Assembly: GCF_006334925.1 (NCBI RefSeq) | Contig: NZ_VDHJ01000011.1 | Span: 57,019 to 121,018 of the forward strand | Source of the DNA: Corynebacterium tapiri | GTDB lineage: Bacteria; Actinomycetota; Actinomycetes; Mycobacteriales; Mycobacteriaceae | Length of the DNA: 64,000 nucleotides | Reading direction: 5' to 3' | Shown here: positions 54,335-63,813 of the stretch, one piece after another | Numbering within the stretch: the first letter of the stretch is position 1 | Layout: each line of letters starts with the position of its first letter | The notes under the pieces: generated by a model | The model's input: only the letters and a program-made list of their open reading frames with translations | Database searches by the model: none | What the model was told of the DNA's origin: nothing | Program-made: the position numbers and the translations under genes

Positions 54335-54671
54335 TGCCACATCGGATTAGAGGCTGCAACTCATTCCCAACAAGTGTTGCCGTGGACACATTTTTTCTAA
54401 CGCTCATTTCCCTGAAAAGTCCCTGAGCTGCGTTATTGAGTTTCTTGGGAACTTGCCAAACGGTAGTTAACTATTTGTTCACTCAATGTGACCACTGGGG
54501 TTAACGTGGCGGCTCTAACTTAGCCTTTCGTGAGCACGAAGCCGTGCGAATCTCATGCGCAAACCGCCTATGAGGTTGGTGTGGCTGCGCCCCAGATGGC
54601 CCTGAGGGGGGTCGAGTTAAGGCGTTGCTCGGAAAATCTACGACTCATTCCGTCAAGGAAAGGCATTAACC
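54335..54671 (+). promoter_or_regulatory. pstS control region with candidate PhoR box
   Basis: No gene seen. At 54408-54426 a direct repeat TTCCCTGA-aaa-GTCCCTGA has seven identical bases per copy and an 11-base period, the geometry OmpR-family dimers bind. TAACTT at 54516-54521 is a possible -10; about 150 bases of leader would follow. The ribosome site AAGGAAAGG precedes the GTG at 54672. Confidence 0.55.
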
Positions 54672-55781
54672 GTGACCCGTAACCTCAAGCGCGCAGCTAC
54701 CGTCCTGGGCGTCGCCGCCGTGACCTCCGTTGGCCTGGTGGCCTGCTCCGACTCCAACAACGCCGGCGGCAACGATGGCGCCGACGTTGTGGTTCCGGAG
54801 GGCCTGTCCGGCGCTACCGGTACCCTGGCTGCCGAGGGTGCTTCTTCCCAGAAGAACGCCATGGAGATCCTGGGCCCGATCTACTCCCAGGCTGTCGAGG
54901 GTGCACAGTTCAACTACACCTCCTCCGGCTCCGGTGCCGGCCGCAAGGCTTTCATCGGCAACCAGGTCGCTTTCGCTGGTTCTGACTCCCCGCTGAAGGA
55001 AGAGCAGGTTGAGCAGGCCAAGCAGCGTTGCGGTGGCAACGAGGCATGGCACCTGCCGTTCGTGATTGGCCCGGTCGCCATCGCCTACAACCTGGAAGGC
55101 GTGGACGACCTGAACCTGTCCGTAGACACCATCGCCAAGATCTTCAAGGGCGAGATCAAGAAGTGGAACGACCCGGCAATCGCTGGCGAGAACGAGGGCG
55201 TCGAGCTCCCGGACGAGAACATCGGCGTTGTCTACCGCTCTGACGAGTCCGGTACCTCCGACAACTTCCAGAAGTTCCTCAAGGCTGCTGCCCCGGACGT
55301 GTGGGAGACCGAGGGCCAGGAATTCCCGCAGGCCGTGGGCGAGGGTGCTGAGGGCTCCACCGGTGTGGCAACCCAGGTCAAGAACATCCCCGGTGGCATC
55401 ACCTACGTCGAGGCCGGCTACGCCAAGCAGAACGACCTCGGTGTCGCCAACGTCGACTTCGGCTCCGGCCCGGTTGAGCTGACCGACGAGGCTGTGAACA
55501 AGACCCTGGAGAACCTGGAGTTCAAGGGCGAGGGTCACGACATGGTCGTCAACTCCGATGCTCTGTTCAGTCAGAAGGCTGAGGGTGAGTACCCGCTGAT
55601 CCTGACCACTTACGAGATCGTCTGCTCGGCTGGTTACGACGAGAACACCGCTAACCAGGTCAAGGACTTCCTGACCGTTGCCCTGGAGAACCAGGACGCA
55701 ATCGCTCAGTACGGCTTCGTCCCGGTCAAGGGCTCCCACCACGATCGCCTGGCTGAGGCCATCAAGGCCATCAACGCCTAA
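54672..55781 (+). CDS. pstS: Phosphate-binding lipoprotein PstS
   Basis: The high-affinity phosphate receptor on the outer face of the cell membrane. The 369-residue lipoprotein has VTSVGLVACSDS with lipobox Cys26, the phosphate-binding AEGASSQKNAM loop and YTSSGSGAGRKAFIG, and YRSDESGTSDNFQKFLKAAA. The GTG start has a good ribosome site. It is followed by a long hairpin before pstC, so it is probably made in excess. Confidence 0.95.
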   Translation: MTRNLKRAATVLGVAAVTSVGLVACSDSNNAGGNDGADVVVPEGLSGATGTLAAEGASSQKNAMEILGPIYSQAVEGAQFNYTSSGSGAGRKAFIGNQVAFAGSDSPLKEEQVEQAKQRCGGNEAWHLPFVIGPVAIAYNLEGVDDLNLSVDTIAKIFKGEIKKWNDPAIAGENEGVELPDENIGVVYRSDESGTSDNFQKFLKAAAPDVWETEGQEFPQAVGEGAEGSTGVATQVKNIPGGITYVEAGYAKQNDLGVANVDFGSGPVELTDEAVNKTLENLEFKGEGHDMVVNSDALFSQKAEGEYPLILTTYEIVCSAGYDENTANQVKDFLTVALENQDAIAQYGFVPVKGSHHDRLAEAIKAINA

Positions 55782-55856
55782 TTGCGAATGACGCGCTAGG
55801 GCGGCTCGACCGCCAGCACACATCGCGCTGACCTGCAGTGATGAGTGCTCGCACAA

Positions 55857-55889
55857 GCCCCCGAACGTCTCTCGAGACCGTTTGGGGGC
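55857..55889 (+). terminator. Hairpin between pstS and pstC (attenuator or mRNA stabiliser)
   Basis: A long stem begins GCCCCCGAACG and closes CGTTTGGGGGC, with one bulged base and an inner GTCT / AGAC arm. No T run follows, so partial termination or 3' protection of pstS mRNA is likelier than full termination. Confidence 0.6.
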
Positions 55890-55958
55890 GCTCGCACGTT
55901 TAGCTTGGTGCCGCCTCAGCGCGCCACCTTCCTGCGAACATTTAAGGATTACACACCT

Positions 55959-57080
55959 ATGGCACACGAACCTCGGGATAACGAGGCCCACGCTGGAGAG
56001 GGCGCGCTTCATTCCAGCGGCATCCCAGCCACCGGTCGAGTAGACGGAGACGATCGCGCTGCTGGCACGGCTGCTGGTTCAACCCGCACCGCCGTCGCCG
56101 AGCACGAGACCCACGAGGGCGCGCAGCGCATCAAGGAATCCAAGAAGTCCGGTTCGGTTAAGCGTCCTGGTGACCGCGTATTTGAGACCCTCTCCACGGG
56201 TTCGGCCACGCTGATCACCATCCTCATCGCCGCAATTGGTATCTACCTGGTTCTCAGCGCTGTTCCGGCTCTTTCCCGTAACGAGGGTGGTCTGCTGGGA
56301 TTCTTCACCTACACGGGGCACTGGGAGACCAACAACCTTGACGCCATGCAGTTCGGAATCCCGAACCTGCTCGGCGTGACCGTTCTCATCTCCGTTTTTG
56401 CGCTGCTCTTGGCTATGCCCATCGCCCTGGGCATTGCGATCTTCCTGTCTAACTACGCCCCGAAGAAGCTGGTTCGTCCTCTCGGGTACATCGTGGACAT
56501 GCTCGCCGCTGTGCCGTCCATCGTGTACGGCCTGTGGGGCTGGCAGGTGCTCGGACCGTTCCTGTCGAACTTCTACACGGCTCTCGCCGGTAGCCCGCTG
56601 GGCAACATCTTCCTCTTCGAGTCTGAAGGCTCCCCGTCTTTTGCTACCGGACGCAACATCTTTACCGGTGGCATCGTGCTGGCCGTGATGATCCTGCCGA
56701 TCATTGCCGCCACCGCACGCGAGGTTTTCGTGCAAACCCCTCCCGGCCAGGTCGAGGCAGCACTCGCTTTGGGTGCTACCCGCTGGGAAGTCGTTCGCAT
56801 GACGGTTCTGCCGTTCGGCCTGTCGGGTTACATCTCGGGCGCCATGCTGGGCCTTGGCCGCGCACTGGGTGAGACCATGGCCTTGTACATGGTGGTGTCC
56901 CCGGCTGCCGAGTTCCGTTGGTCCCTGTTCGATGGTGGTTCGACGTTCGCCACCGCGATCGCTTCGGCTGCTGCTGAGTTCAACAACCCGATTTCCTCGG
57001 GTGCATATATCGCCGCCGGCCTGGTGCTGTTCCTGCTGACCTTCTTGGTCAACACGATCGCCCGCTCGCTGGTCAAGTAA
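55959..57080 (+). CDS. pstC: Phosphate ABC transporter permease PstC
   Basis: A 373-residue membrane subunit. An unusually long hydrophilic N-terminal tail (about 75 residues) precedes six membrane segments. The permease contact loop is ATAREVFVQTPPGQVEAALALGATRWEVV, and MLAAVPSIVYGLWG is a PstC signature. ATG at 55959 follows AAGGA by 11 bases; longer frames run into the hairpin. Confidence 0.94.
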   Translation: MAHEPRDNEAHAGEGALHSSGIPATGRVDGDDRAAGTAAGSTRTAVAEHETHEGAQRIKESKKSGSVKRPGDRVFETLSTGSATLITILIAAIGIYLVLSAVPALSRNEGGLLGFFTYTGHWETNNLDAMQFGIPNLLGVTVLISVFALLLAMPIALGIAIFLSNYAPKKLVRPLGYIVDMLAAVPSIVYGLWGWQVLGPFLSNFYTALAGSPLGNIFLFESEGSPSFATGRNIFTGGIVLAVMILPIIAATAREVFVQTPPGQVEAALALGATRWEVVRMTVLPFGLSGYISGAMLGLGRALGETMALYMVVSPAAEFRWSLFDGGSTFATAIASAAAEFNNPISSGAYIAAGLVLFLLTFLVNTIARSLVK

Positions 57081-57105
57081 AGGAAAGGGTTAAGGACTTC
57101 ACATC

Positions 57106-58026
57106 ATGTCTACTCCCATTCAGACCGGGCAGAAGAAGCTGCCTGAAGGCGGCGCCGTCTTCACTGACATTTCCGGTGGCCGTAAGGCCGTTAACTCGGT
57201 AGCTACCGTGCTCGTGTGGCTAACCATGCTCTTTGCCCTTGTTCCGCTCATCTGGGTTCTGGTGACCGTATTCCGCTTGGGAATCGGACCGATTCTTGAC
57301 CCGCAGTGGTGGACGGATGACCAGGGCGGCATCCCTGCCTTCTTCCCGGGCGGAGGTGCACTGCATGCGATTGTCGGTACCATCATGCAAACCTTGGTCG
57401 CCGCTCTGTTCGCTGTTCCGATCGGTGTGTTCACCGCGGTCTACCTCGTGGAGTATTCCCGCGGTGGACTCCTGGGACGGCTGACCACCTTCATGGTGGA
57501 CATCCTGTCGGGTGTTCCCTCCATCGTTGCCGCACTGTTCATCTACGCACTGTGGATCACCACCCTGGGCTTTGATCGCTCCGGTTTCGCGGTGACCCTG
57601 TCGCTGCTTCTGCTGATGATCCCGATCGTGGTGCGTAATACCGAGGAGATGCTGCGCGTGGTTCCAATGGACCTGCGTGAGGCCTCCTACGCACTGGGTG
57701 TGCCGAAGTGGAAGACCATTGCCAAGATTGTTCTGCCGACCGCGCTGTCCGGCATCGTCACTGGCATCATGCTCGCTATCGCCCGCGTGATGGGCGAATC
57801 CGCTCCCGTGCTTGTGCTGGTTGGTTCCACCACGCACCTGAGCTACAACATGTTCGGCGGCTCCCAGTCATCCCTGCCGCTGATGATGCTGGACATGTAC
57901 AAGTCGGGCACCAGCGACGCCACCTTGGACAAGCTGTGGGGTGCGGCCCTGACGCTGGTCCTCATGATCGCCATCCTCAACATTCTGGCCCGCGTGATCG
58001 CTGAGAAGTTCTCGGTCAAGAAGTAA
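57106..58026 (+). CDS. pstA: Phosphate ABC transporter permease PstA
   Basis: A 306-residue membrane subunit with six segments; VDILSGVPSIVAALFIYALW and RNTEEMLRVVPMDLREASYALGVPKWKTI (the ATPase contact) are typical. It lies 25 bases after pstC, with AAGGAAAGG upstream. Confidence 0.95.
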   Translation: MSTPIQTGQKKLPEGGAVFTDISGGRKAVNSVATVLVWLTMLFALVPLIWVLVTVFRLGIGPILDPQWWTDDQGGIPAFFPGGGALHAIVGTIMQTLVAALFAVPIGVFTAVYLVEYSRGGLLGRLTTFMVDILSGVPSIVAALFIYALWITTLGFDRSGFAVTLSLLLLMIPIVVRNTEEMLRVVPMDLREASYALGVPKWKTIAKIVLPTALSGIVTGIMLAIARVMGESAPVLVLVGSTTHLSYNMFGGSQSSLPLMMLDMYKSGTSDATLDKLWGAALTLVLMIAILNILARVIAEKFSVKK

Positions 58027-58077
58027 GAGACCCCCTCATCCGGTCTCGATACCCCGTACTCACCCAACAGGAGAATC

Positions 58078-58851
58078 ATGTCCAAGCTCGTTCTCAACGA
58101 CGTCAACATCTACTACGGCGACTTCCACGCCGTTCAGAACGTTAACCTCAACGTTCCGGCCCAGTCTGTGACTGCATTCATTGGCCCGTCCGGCTGTGGC
58201 AAGTCCACCGTGCTGCGCACCCTGAACCGCATGCACGAGGTCATCCCGGGTGCGTCTGTCAAGGGCGACATCCTCCTCGACGGCCAGAACATCTACGGCA
58301 AGGGCGTCGACCCGGTTGCCGTGCGTAACACCATCGGCATGGTCTTCCAGAAGGCCAACCCGTTCCCGACGATGTCCATCGAGGACAACGTCGTCGCCGG
58401 CCTCAAGCTTTCCGGCGAGCGTAACAAGAAGAAGCTCAGGGAAGTCGCCGAGAAGTCTCTGCGTGGCGCCAACCTGTGGGACGAGGTCAAGGACCGCCTG
58501 GATAAGCCGGGCGGCGGACTTTCCGGCGGTCAGCAGCAGCGTCTGTGCATCGCTCGCGCCATCGCTGTCGAGCCCGAAGTTCTGCTTATGGACGAGCCGT
58601 GTTCGGCGCTGGACCCGATTTCGACCCTGGCTATCGAGGACCTCATTCACGAGCTCAAGCGCGACTTCACCATCGTGATCGTTACCCACAACATGCAGCA
58701 GGCTGCTCGCGTGTCTGACCGCACTGCCTTCTTCAACCTGGAGGCCACGGGCAAGCCCGGCCACCTCGTGGAGTTCAACGACACCAAGACCATCTTCGAA
58801 AATCCGGATAAGAAGGAAACCGAGGATTACATCGCTGGTCGCTTCGGATAA
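58078..58851 (+). CDS. pstB: Phosphate ABC transporter ATPase PstB
   Basis: The 257-residue motor of the Pst importer: Walker [10 protein letters not shown] (about 38-46), Q-loop [10 protein letters not shown], signature [14 protein letters not shown], Walker [15 protein letters not shown] and switch His in VTHNMQQA. Also contacts PhoU in the classical signalling complex. ACAGGAG precedes the ATG. Confidence 0.96.
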   Translation: MSKLVLNDVNIYYGDFHAVQNVNLNVPAQSVTAFIGPSGCGKSTVLRTLNRMHEVIPGASVKGDILLDGQNIYGKGVDPVAVRNTIGMVFQKANPFPTMSIEDNVVAGLKLSGERNKKKLREVAEKSLRGANLWDEVKDRLDKPGGGLSGGQQQRLCIARAIAVEPEVLLMDEPCSALDPISTLAIEDLIHELKRDFTIVIVTHNMQQAARVSDRTAFFNLEATGKPGHLVEFNDTKTIFENPDKKETEDYIAGRFG

Positions 58852-58889
58852 GGCGACCGCCTAGCCTCTCGGCCTTAACTCACCCCCTC

Positions 58890-58927
58890 AACGGCCCACA
58901 CCCTATTAATACGGTGTGGGCCGTTTT
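58890..58927 (+). terminator. Rho-independent terminator of the pst operon
   Basis: A perfect 13-bp stem AACGGCCCACACC / GGTGTGGGCCGTT with a ten-base loop and a TTTT end, 38 bases past pstB. It separates pst from the P450 gene. Confidence 0.93.
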
Positions 58928-58992
58928 AATTATCTTTCGCGCGGTACTCTGGATCTCACTGACGACCAACTTCAATCCAGGAGGCCGGCACA

Positions 58993-60117
58993 ATGACGCT
59001 GGAGCTAAAGAACACCACACCGCTCGACTTTGCCACGCACACGCACGGCTCCGAACTGCCCGGGTCCCCGCAGGAGATCGAGGGAGAACTCGTAGTCACC
59101 TCGCATGCCCACGCACATGCAGTCGCCACTGACCCGGACAGTTTCAGCTCGCGTGTCTCGCGCTTTATGCAGCTGCCCAACGGCCTCGACGGCGAGGAGC
59201 ACACGCGGTTTCGTGCCCTAATCGATGCCTACTTGTCCGACTCCGCGGTAGCCGGTTTTGCCCAAGCCTTCGAGCGCACAGCCCGCGAGGTTGTGGGGGA
59301 GTTGCAAGGGCGAGCCACCATCGACGCAGTTAGCGAGTTGGGCACTCCATTCGCGGTGCGCGCGATGATGGCCTGGCTTGGATGGCCGGAAGAGATGGCG
59401 CGACGTTTGGTCCAGTGGGTCGCGGACAACAATGCCGCCACCCGTTCTGGGGAGCTGGCGCAAACCGCGGAAGTCGCCGAACGCTTCGATGCTCTGATCG
59501 CGGAGGCCATTGAAGCCACCAAAGGCACAGACACCGTCACCGCTCAGCTGGTCCAGGATGTCTCGCTAGGTCGCCGGCTACGCTTCGAGGAGGTCGTTTC
59601 TATCCTGCGTAACTGGACTGCCGGTGATCTCTCCTCAATGGCCTACTGCGTAGGTGTCATCGTGGATCAGCTCGCCCGCAATCCTCAGCTTGCCCAGCGG
59701 CTGAGATCCGGGGTTTCTGACGCGGAGTTCGGGGCCATCGCGGATGAAATGTTGCGTATCGACGATCCGTTTGTCTCCAACCGTCGCGTCACCACCTGCC
59801 CGGTAGACATTGGGGGCGTTGCAGTTCCCGAGGGGACGCGGGTGCGCATTCACTGGACGGCTGCGAACCGCGACCCGCAGGTCTTCCCGGATCCTGCGGG
59901 CTTTAATCCCAGCGAGAATGCTGACAAGAACCTGGTGTGGGGCGCGGGTCCGCACAAATGCCCGGGACGTTCACTTTCGATGGTGGAACTGCGGGCGCTC
60001 GTCGATCAACTGCTTGCACGCGTAGAGCTCGCCCACCCGGGAGACGGGTCGGCCGAGCGGGAAATCCATCCAGTAGGGGGCTGGTCCAAGCGCCCGATCA
60101 CCCTCATCTGGCGCTAG
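58993..60117 (+). CDS. Cytochrome P450
   Basis: A 374-residue soluble P450, slightly shorter than the usual 400. C-helix EEHTRFR (68-74), I-helix AGDLSS (210-215) with Ser214 in place of the usual Thr, ExxR motif Glu252-Arg255 (EMLR), and heme loop WGAGPHKCPGRSL with Cys323, where Trp replaces the usual Phe. The conserved residues are intact, so it is probably functional; the substrate and redox partners are unknown and none is nearby. A strong AGGAGG precedes the ATG. It has its own transcription unit between pstB and phoU. Confidence 0.9.
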   Translation: MTLELKNTTPLDFATHTHGSELPGSPQEIEGELVVTSHAHAHAVATDPDSFSSRVSRFMQLPNGLDGEEHTRFRALIDAYLSDSAVAGFAQAFERTAREVVGELQGRATIDAVSELGTPFAVRAMMAWLGWPEEMARRLVQWVADNNAATRSGELAQTAEVAERFDALIAEAIEATKGTDTVTAQLVQDVSLGRRLRFEEVVSILRNWTAGDLSSMAYCVGVIVDQLARNPQLAQRLRSGVSDAEFGAIADEMLRIDDPFVSNRRVTTCPVDIGGVAVPEGTRVRIHWTAANRDPQVFPDPAGFNPSENADKNLVWGAGPHKCPGRSLSMVELRALVDQLLARVELAHPGDGSAEREIHPVGGWSKRPITLIWR

Positions 60118-60122
60118 AAGCG

Positions 60123-60785
60123 TCAGCGGGGAGCGCGAACTTCTTCCGGATCCTGGCCAGTGGTCAGGAACACGATGCGTTTGCCCACGTTCACGCAGTG
60201 GTCGGCCCAGCGCTCGAAGTAGCGGGCGAGGAGGGCAGCCTCGACAGCCTCGCGAGTGGTGCCCGTCCAGTTTTCGCCGGTGACGATAGAGAGAATGTCC
60301 GCTGCCGCAGCATCGATGGCGTCATCCTCTTCCGAGAGCGCCAAGGCCATGTCCGTGTCATGGGTGATAAGGAGCTCACGGGTTTTCTCCGCCATGCTGT
60401 CGACTAGGCGAGCCATGGTGGAAAACTTCTCCGACAAGGGCTCCGAAATAGCTGGCTCGGGGTGGCGGTTACGGGCCGCGGTGGCGATGTGGATGGATAG
60501 CGAGCTCATGCGGTCGAGATCGCGCACCATGTGGATCGACGAGATGACCTGGCGAAGATCCCCAGCCACCGGAGATTCCAACGCCAAGAGCTCGATCGCC
60601 CGGCTTTCCCCACGGCGACGCAATTCGTCAAGGTCATCGGACATGCTCAGGGCCTCTTCCGCTGCCATGAGCGAGGGGCGCAGGAGCGCGTAGGTCGCCT
60701 TGTTCATGGACTCACGGACTCCTTCGCACATGGTCACCAGATCATTGGCGAAGTCGTCGAGCTCAGAACGGTAGGCGGTACGCAT
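60123..60785 (-). CDS. phoU: Phosphate signalling protein PhoU
   Basis: A 220-residue helical protein with two PhoU repeats (about 8-95 and 115-205), including SVHMVRDLDRMSSL-like IHMVRDLDRMSSLSIHIA and LLARYFERWADHCVNVGKRIVF, where metal-cluster residues lie. It represses Pho signalling through Pst in other bacteria. It is transcribed opposite to pstSCAB, five bases from the P450 stop, and is probably leaderless. Confidence 0.95.
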   Translation of the reverse strand: MRTAYRSELDDFANDLVTMCEGVRESMNKATYALLRPSLMAAEEALSMSDDLDELRRRGESRAIELLALESPVAGDLRQVISSIHMVRDLDRMSSLSIHIATAARNRHPEPAISEPLSEKFSTMARLVDSMAEKTRELLITHDTDMALALSEEDDAIDAAAADILSIVTGENWTGTTREAVEAALLARYFERWADHCVNVGKRIVFLTTGQDPEEVRAPR

Positions 60786-60792
60786 ACGTTGC

Positions 60793-60798
60793 AGTTTA
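60793..60798 (-). promoter_or_regulatory. Leaderless -10 (TAAACT) of phoU
   Basis: TAAACT on the minus strand, seven bases, then ATG at 60785. No ribosome site. Confidence 0.55.
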
Positions 60799-60846
60799 TG
60801 GCATAGGGCAACTTTTTGAGGAAGAGATTAGGGACGAGGTTCTCGT

Positions 60847-62034
60847 CTAACCTCCGCTGTGGAAAGCATCCCCGCCGTCGAGCACGTGCGCGTCATCCTC
60901 GGGGTCATCCAGCCAGCCGTCGGGAAGCGCCACCTTCGCCGGAGACCCCTGCCGTCCGCGGGGAGCATCCGCGTCGTCGGCGCGCTCGTCGCTCTCGCGG
61001 TACGGGGCCAGGCGATCTCGAAGGTCGGTAAGTGAGGTGATCTTGGTCAGCTCGGCGCGGAGCTTTCCGCCGACGGGGAAGCCCCGCATGTACCAGCCCA
61101 TGTGTTTACGCATGTCGCGGCAGGCGTGCTCTTCGCCCATATGGTCGGCGAGCAGCTCGGCGTGGCGCATGATCACGTCCGTGACCTCGCCCAGAGTGGG
61201 CTCCTGCGGGATGGGCTCGCCCCGCAGCTGTGCTCCTAATTCGGCGAAAAGCCACGGTCGTCCCAGGCACCCGCGCCCGACGACGACGCCGTCACAACCA
61301 GTCTCGTCCATCATCGTGGCGGCGTCGGAAGCCGCAAAGATGTCGCCATTGCCTAACACGGGGATGCCGTAGGGACGCATGTGCTCCACAAGTTCGCGGA
61401 TTGCCCCCAGATTCGCCTGACCGGAGTAGCGTTGTGCGGCCGTGCGGGCGTGCAGCGTAACTGCCGCTGCACCTTCCTCCGCGGCGATGCGGCCGGCATC
61501 GAGGTGGGTGAGGTGGTCGTCGTCAATGCCCATGCGAAACTTCGCCGTCACCGGGATACCTGTGCCCTCCACGCCTTTGACCGCGGCGGCGATGATGGAA
61601 CCAAAGAGCTTGCGTTTAAAGGGGATGGCGGCTCCGCCTCCGCGCCGGGTGATTTTGGGGACAGCGCAGCCGAAGTTGAGATCGAGATGGTCGGCGATAT
61701 TTTCCTCGGCCACCATGCGCGCAGCCTTGTATGTGTACTCCGGATCCACGGTGTAGAGCTGCATGGAGCGCACATCTTCGGTGGGGCCGAAGGTAGTCAT
61801 GTGCAGGGTCTTCTCGTTGCGTTCAGCCAGCGCGCGGGCCGTGATCATCTCGCAGACGTACAGGCCAGACACAGTTCCCGTACGTGCCTTTTCCTGCTCG
61901 CGGCACAGCGTGCGAAAGGCCACGTTGGTCACGCCTGCCATCGGGGCGAGGACCACGGGCGAATCGACGGTGATGGAACCGACGGTCAACCCATGGGGGC
62001 GGGTGCTGGCTGCGGAGGAGGGCTGGGAAGTCAC
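60847..62034 (-). CDS. dusB: tRNA-dihydrouridine synthase (DusB-type)
   Basis: A 395-residue FMN enzyme that reduces uridines in tRNA D-loops. Motifs: VLAPMAGVTNVAFR (about 29-42), DLNFGCAVPKITRRGGGAA with the catalytic Cys, LHARTAAQRYSG, NGDIFAASDAATMM and VVVGRGCLGRPWLF. The C-terminal about 40 residues are a low-complexity Asp-rich tail. GTG start. It lies upstream of phoU in the same direction, 61 bases away. Confidence 0.93.
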   Translation of the reverse strand: MTSQPSSAASTRPHGLTVGSITVDSPVVLAPMAGVTNVAFRTLCREQEKARTGTVSGLYVCEMITARALAERNEKTLHMTTFGPTEDVRSMQLYTVDPEYTYKAARMVAEENIADHLDLNFGCAVPKITRRGGGAAIPFKRKLFGSIIAAAVKGVEGTGIPVTAKFRMGIDDDHLTHLDAGRIAAEEGAAAVTLHARTAAQRYSGQANLGAIRELVEHMRPYGIPVLGNGDIFAASDAATMMDETGCDGVVVGRGCLGRPWLFAELGAQLRGEPIPQEPTLGEVTDVIMRHAELLADHMGEEHACRDMRKHMGWYMRGFPVGGKLRAELTKITSLTDLRDRLAPYRESDERADDADAPRGRQGSPAKVALPDGWLDDPEDDAHVLDGGDAFHSGG

Positions 62035-62240
62035 AGTGCGTATTGTTCCTGCAACCTTGCCGCATGTCCAAGCTGGGCCAGGAGAGTGTGAGTTGGGCGG
62101 GGTGTACCCCCGTCGTACGCAAAGCGGTGGACGTAGCGCCGATCAAACGACACAATGGGACGTGGCATGGATCACGCTGAGTCATTCAGGCTGTCGATCC
62201 TTAAGTGAAGCTTTACCTAAACAAGGAGTGAAACCCCACG

Positions 62241-63740
62241 ATGTCGGATCGTATTCTCAACGCTGAGCTGAAGAACAAGGTCGTTTCTGCGGAAGAGGCA
62301 GCCCAGCACGTCAACAACGGCGACAACGTCGGCATGTCGGGCTTTACCGGTGCGGGCTACCCTAAGGCTTTGCCTACCGCGATTGGTGAGAAGGCTAAGG
62401 CCGCTCACGCCGCGGGCGAGGACTTTAAGATTAACGTCTTCACCGGTGCTTCTACCGCCGACGACGCCGACGGTGTGCTGGCCGAGGCAGAGGCGATTAA
62501 CTTCCGCTCTCCGTACAACTCGGACCGTGGTCTGCGTAACCAGTTCAACTCTGGCGAGGCTTTCTACTCCGACGTGCACCTGTCCCACCTGGGGCAGCAG
62601 GTGCAGCAGGGATTCTTCGGCGACATGCAGGTGGCCATCCTCGAGTGCACCAAGATCAACGAGGACGGCACGATCGTTCCGTCGTCGGCAGTGGGTAACA
62701 ACGTTGAGTTCGCCGCTGCGGCAGACAAGATCATCCTCGAGGTGAACTCCTGGCAGTCCCTCGACCTGGAGGGCATGCACGACGTCTACGTGCCGGAGCT
62801 GCTGTGGGATCGCACCCCCATCCAGATCAACCGAATTGGTGATCGCATCGGCAACACCTTCCACACCATCGATCTGGACAAGGTCGTCGCCGTCGTGGAG
62901 ACGGATCGCCCGGACCGCAACACTCCGTTCAAGGAGCCGGACGAGATCTCCAAGCAGATCGCCGCGAACTTCCTGCAGTTCCTGGAGGATGAGGTGGCAG
63001 CGGGCCGCCTGACCTACGACAACTACATCATGCAGTCCGGCGTAGGTAACGTGCCCAACGCTGTGATGGCTGGCCTGCTCGACTCCAAGTTCGAGAACAT
63101 CACCGCCTACACCGAGGTGATCCAGGACGGCATGCTGGACCTGATCGACGCCGGCAAGATGACCATGGCGTCCGCAACTTCGTTCTCCCTGTCGCCGGAG
63201 GCGGCCGAGCGCATGAACGCTAAGGCTGATTTCTACCGCAAGCACATCATTCTGCGCCCGCAGGCGATCTCCAACCACCCTGAGGTCATCCGTCGAGTAG
63301 GCCTCATCGCCTCCAACGGCCTGATCGAGGCCGACATCTACGGCAACGTTAACTCCACCAACGTCACCGGCGTGAAGGTCATGAACGGCATCGGCGGTTC
63401 CGGCGACTTCACCCGCAACGCCTACATCTCCTCGTTTGTCACCCCGTCTGTGGCCAAGGGGGGAGACATCTCCGCGATCGTGCCGTTCGCCTCGCACATC
63501 GACCACACCGAGCACGACGCCATGGTGTTCGTGACCGAGTATGGCTACGCCGACCTGCGTGGCCTTGCTCCGCGCCAGCGTGCCGAGCGCATGATCTCCA
63601 TCGCGCACCCGGACTACCGCCCGCTCCTGGAGGAGTACGTCGAGGCCGCAAAGAAGGTCGGCGGACACACCCCACACGACCTGACCCAGGCCTTCGAGTT
63701 CCACAACCGCTTCAACTCCACGGGCTCCATGAAGAAGTAG
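62241..63740 (+). CDS. actA: Acetyl-CoA hydrolase / succinyl-CoA:acetate CoA-transferase
   Basis: A 499-residue class I CoA-transferase. It shows GMSGFTGAGYPKALPTAIGEKAK near the N-terminus, QSGVGNVPNAVMAGL, the catalytic Glu in ITAYTEVIQDGML (about 293-297), GSGDFTRNAYISSF and EYGYADLRGLAPRQRAERMI. The syntenic C. glutamicum ActA transfers CoA between succinate, acetate and propionate. AAGGAG precedes the ATG. It would recycle acetate made by Pqo. Confidence 0.92.
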   Translation: MSDRILNAELKNKVVSAEEAAQHVNNGDNVGMSGFTGAGYPKALPTAIGEKAKAAHAAGEDFKINVFTGASTADDADGVLAEAEAINFRSPYNSDRGLRNQFNSGEAFYSDVHLSHLGQQVQQGFFGDMQVAILECTKINEDGTIVPSSAVGNNVEFAAAADKIILEVNSWQSLDLEGMHDVYVPELLWDRTPIQINRIGDRIGNTFHTIDLDKVVAVVETDRPDRNTPFKEPDEISKQIAANFLQFLEDEVAAGRLTYDNYIMQSGVGNVPNAVMAGLLDSKFENITAYTEVIQDGMLDLIDAGKMTMASATSFSLSPEAAERMNAKADFYRKHIILRPQAISNHPEVIRRVGLIASNGLIEADIYGNVNSTNVTGVKVMNGIGGSGDFTRNAYISSFVTPSVAKGGDISAIVPFASHIDHTEHDAMVFVTEYGYADLRGLAPRQRAERMISIAHPDYRPLLEEYVEAAKKVGGHTPHDLTQAFEFHNRFNSTGSMKK

Positions 63741-63760
63741 TTTTCGCCCGCACGTGATAA

Positions 63761-63788
63761 CCCCGGCCCGGATTCCACCTGGCCGGGG
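63761..63788 (+). terminator. Possible terminator after actA
   Basis: An eight-bp stem CCCCGGCC / GGCCGGGG with a 12-base loop, 20 bases past actA. No T run follows, so confidence is limited. Confidence 0.5.
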
Positions 63789-63813
63789 GCGCGTATTACT
63801 ATGAATGCTCGTT

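Noticed and set aside
62101..62240. Possible RamB site (GCAAAG) upstream of actA
   Set aside because: Only a partial match to the AATTTGCAAA-type box; not enough to support a regulator.
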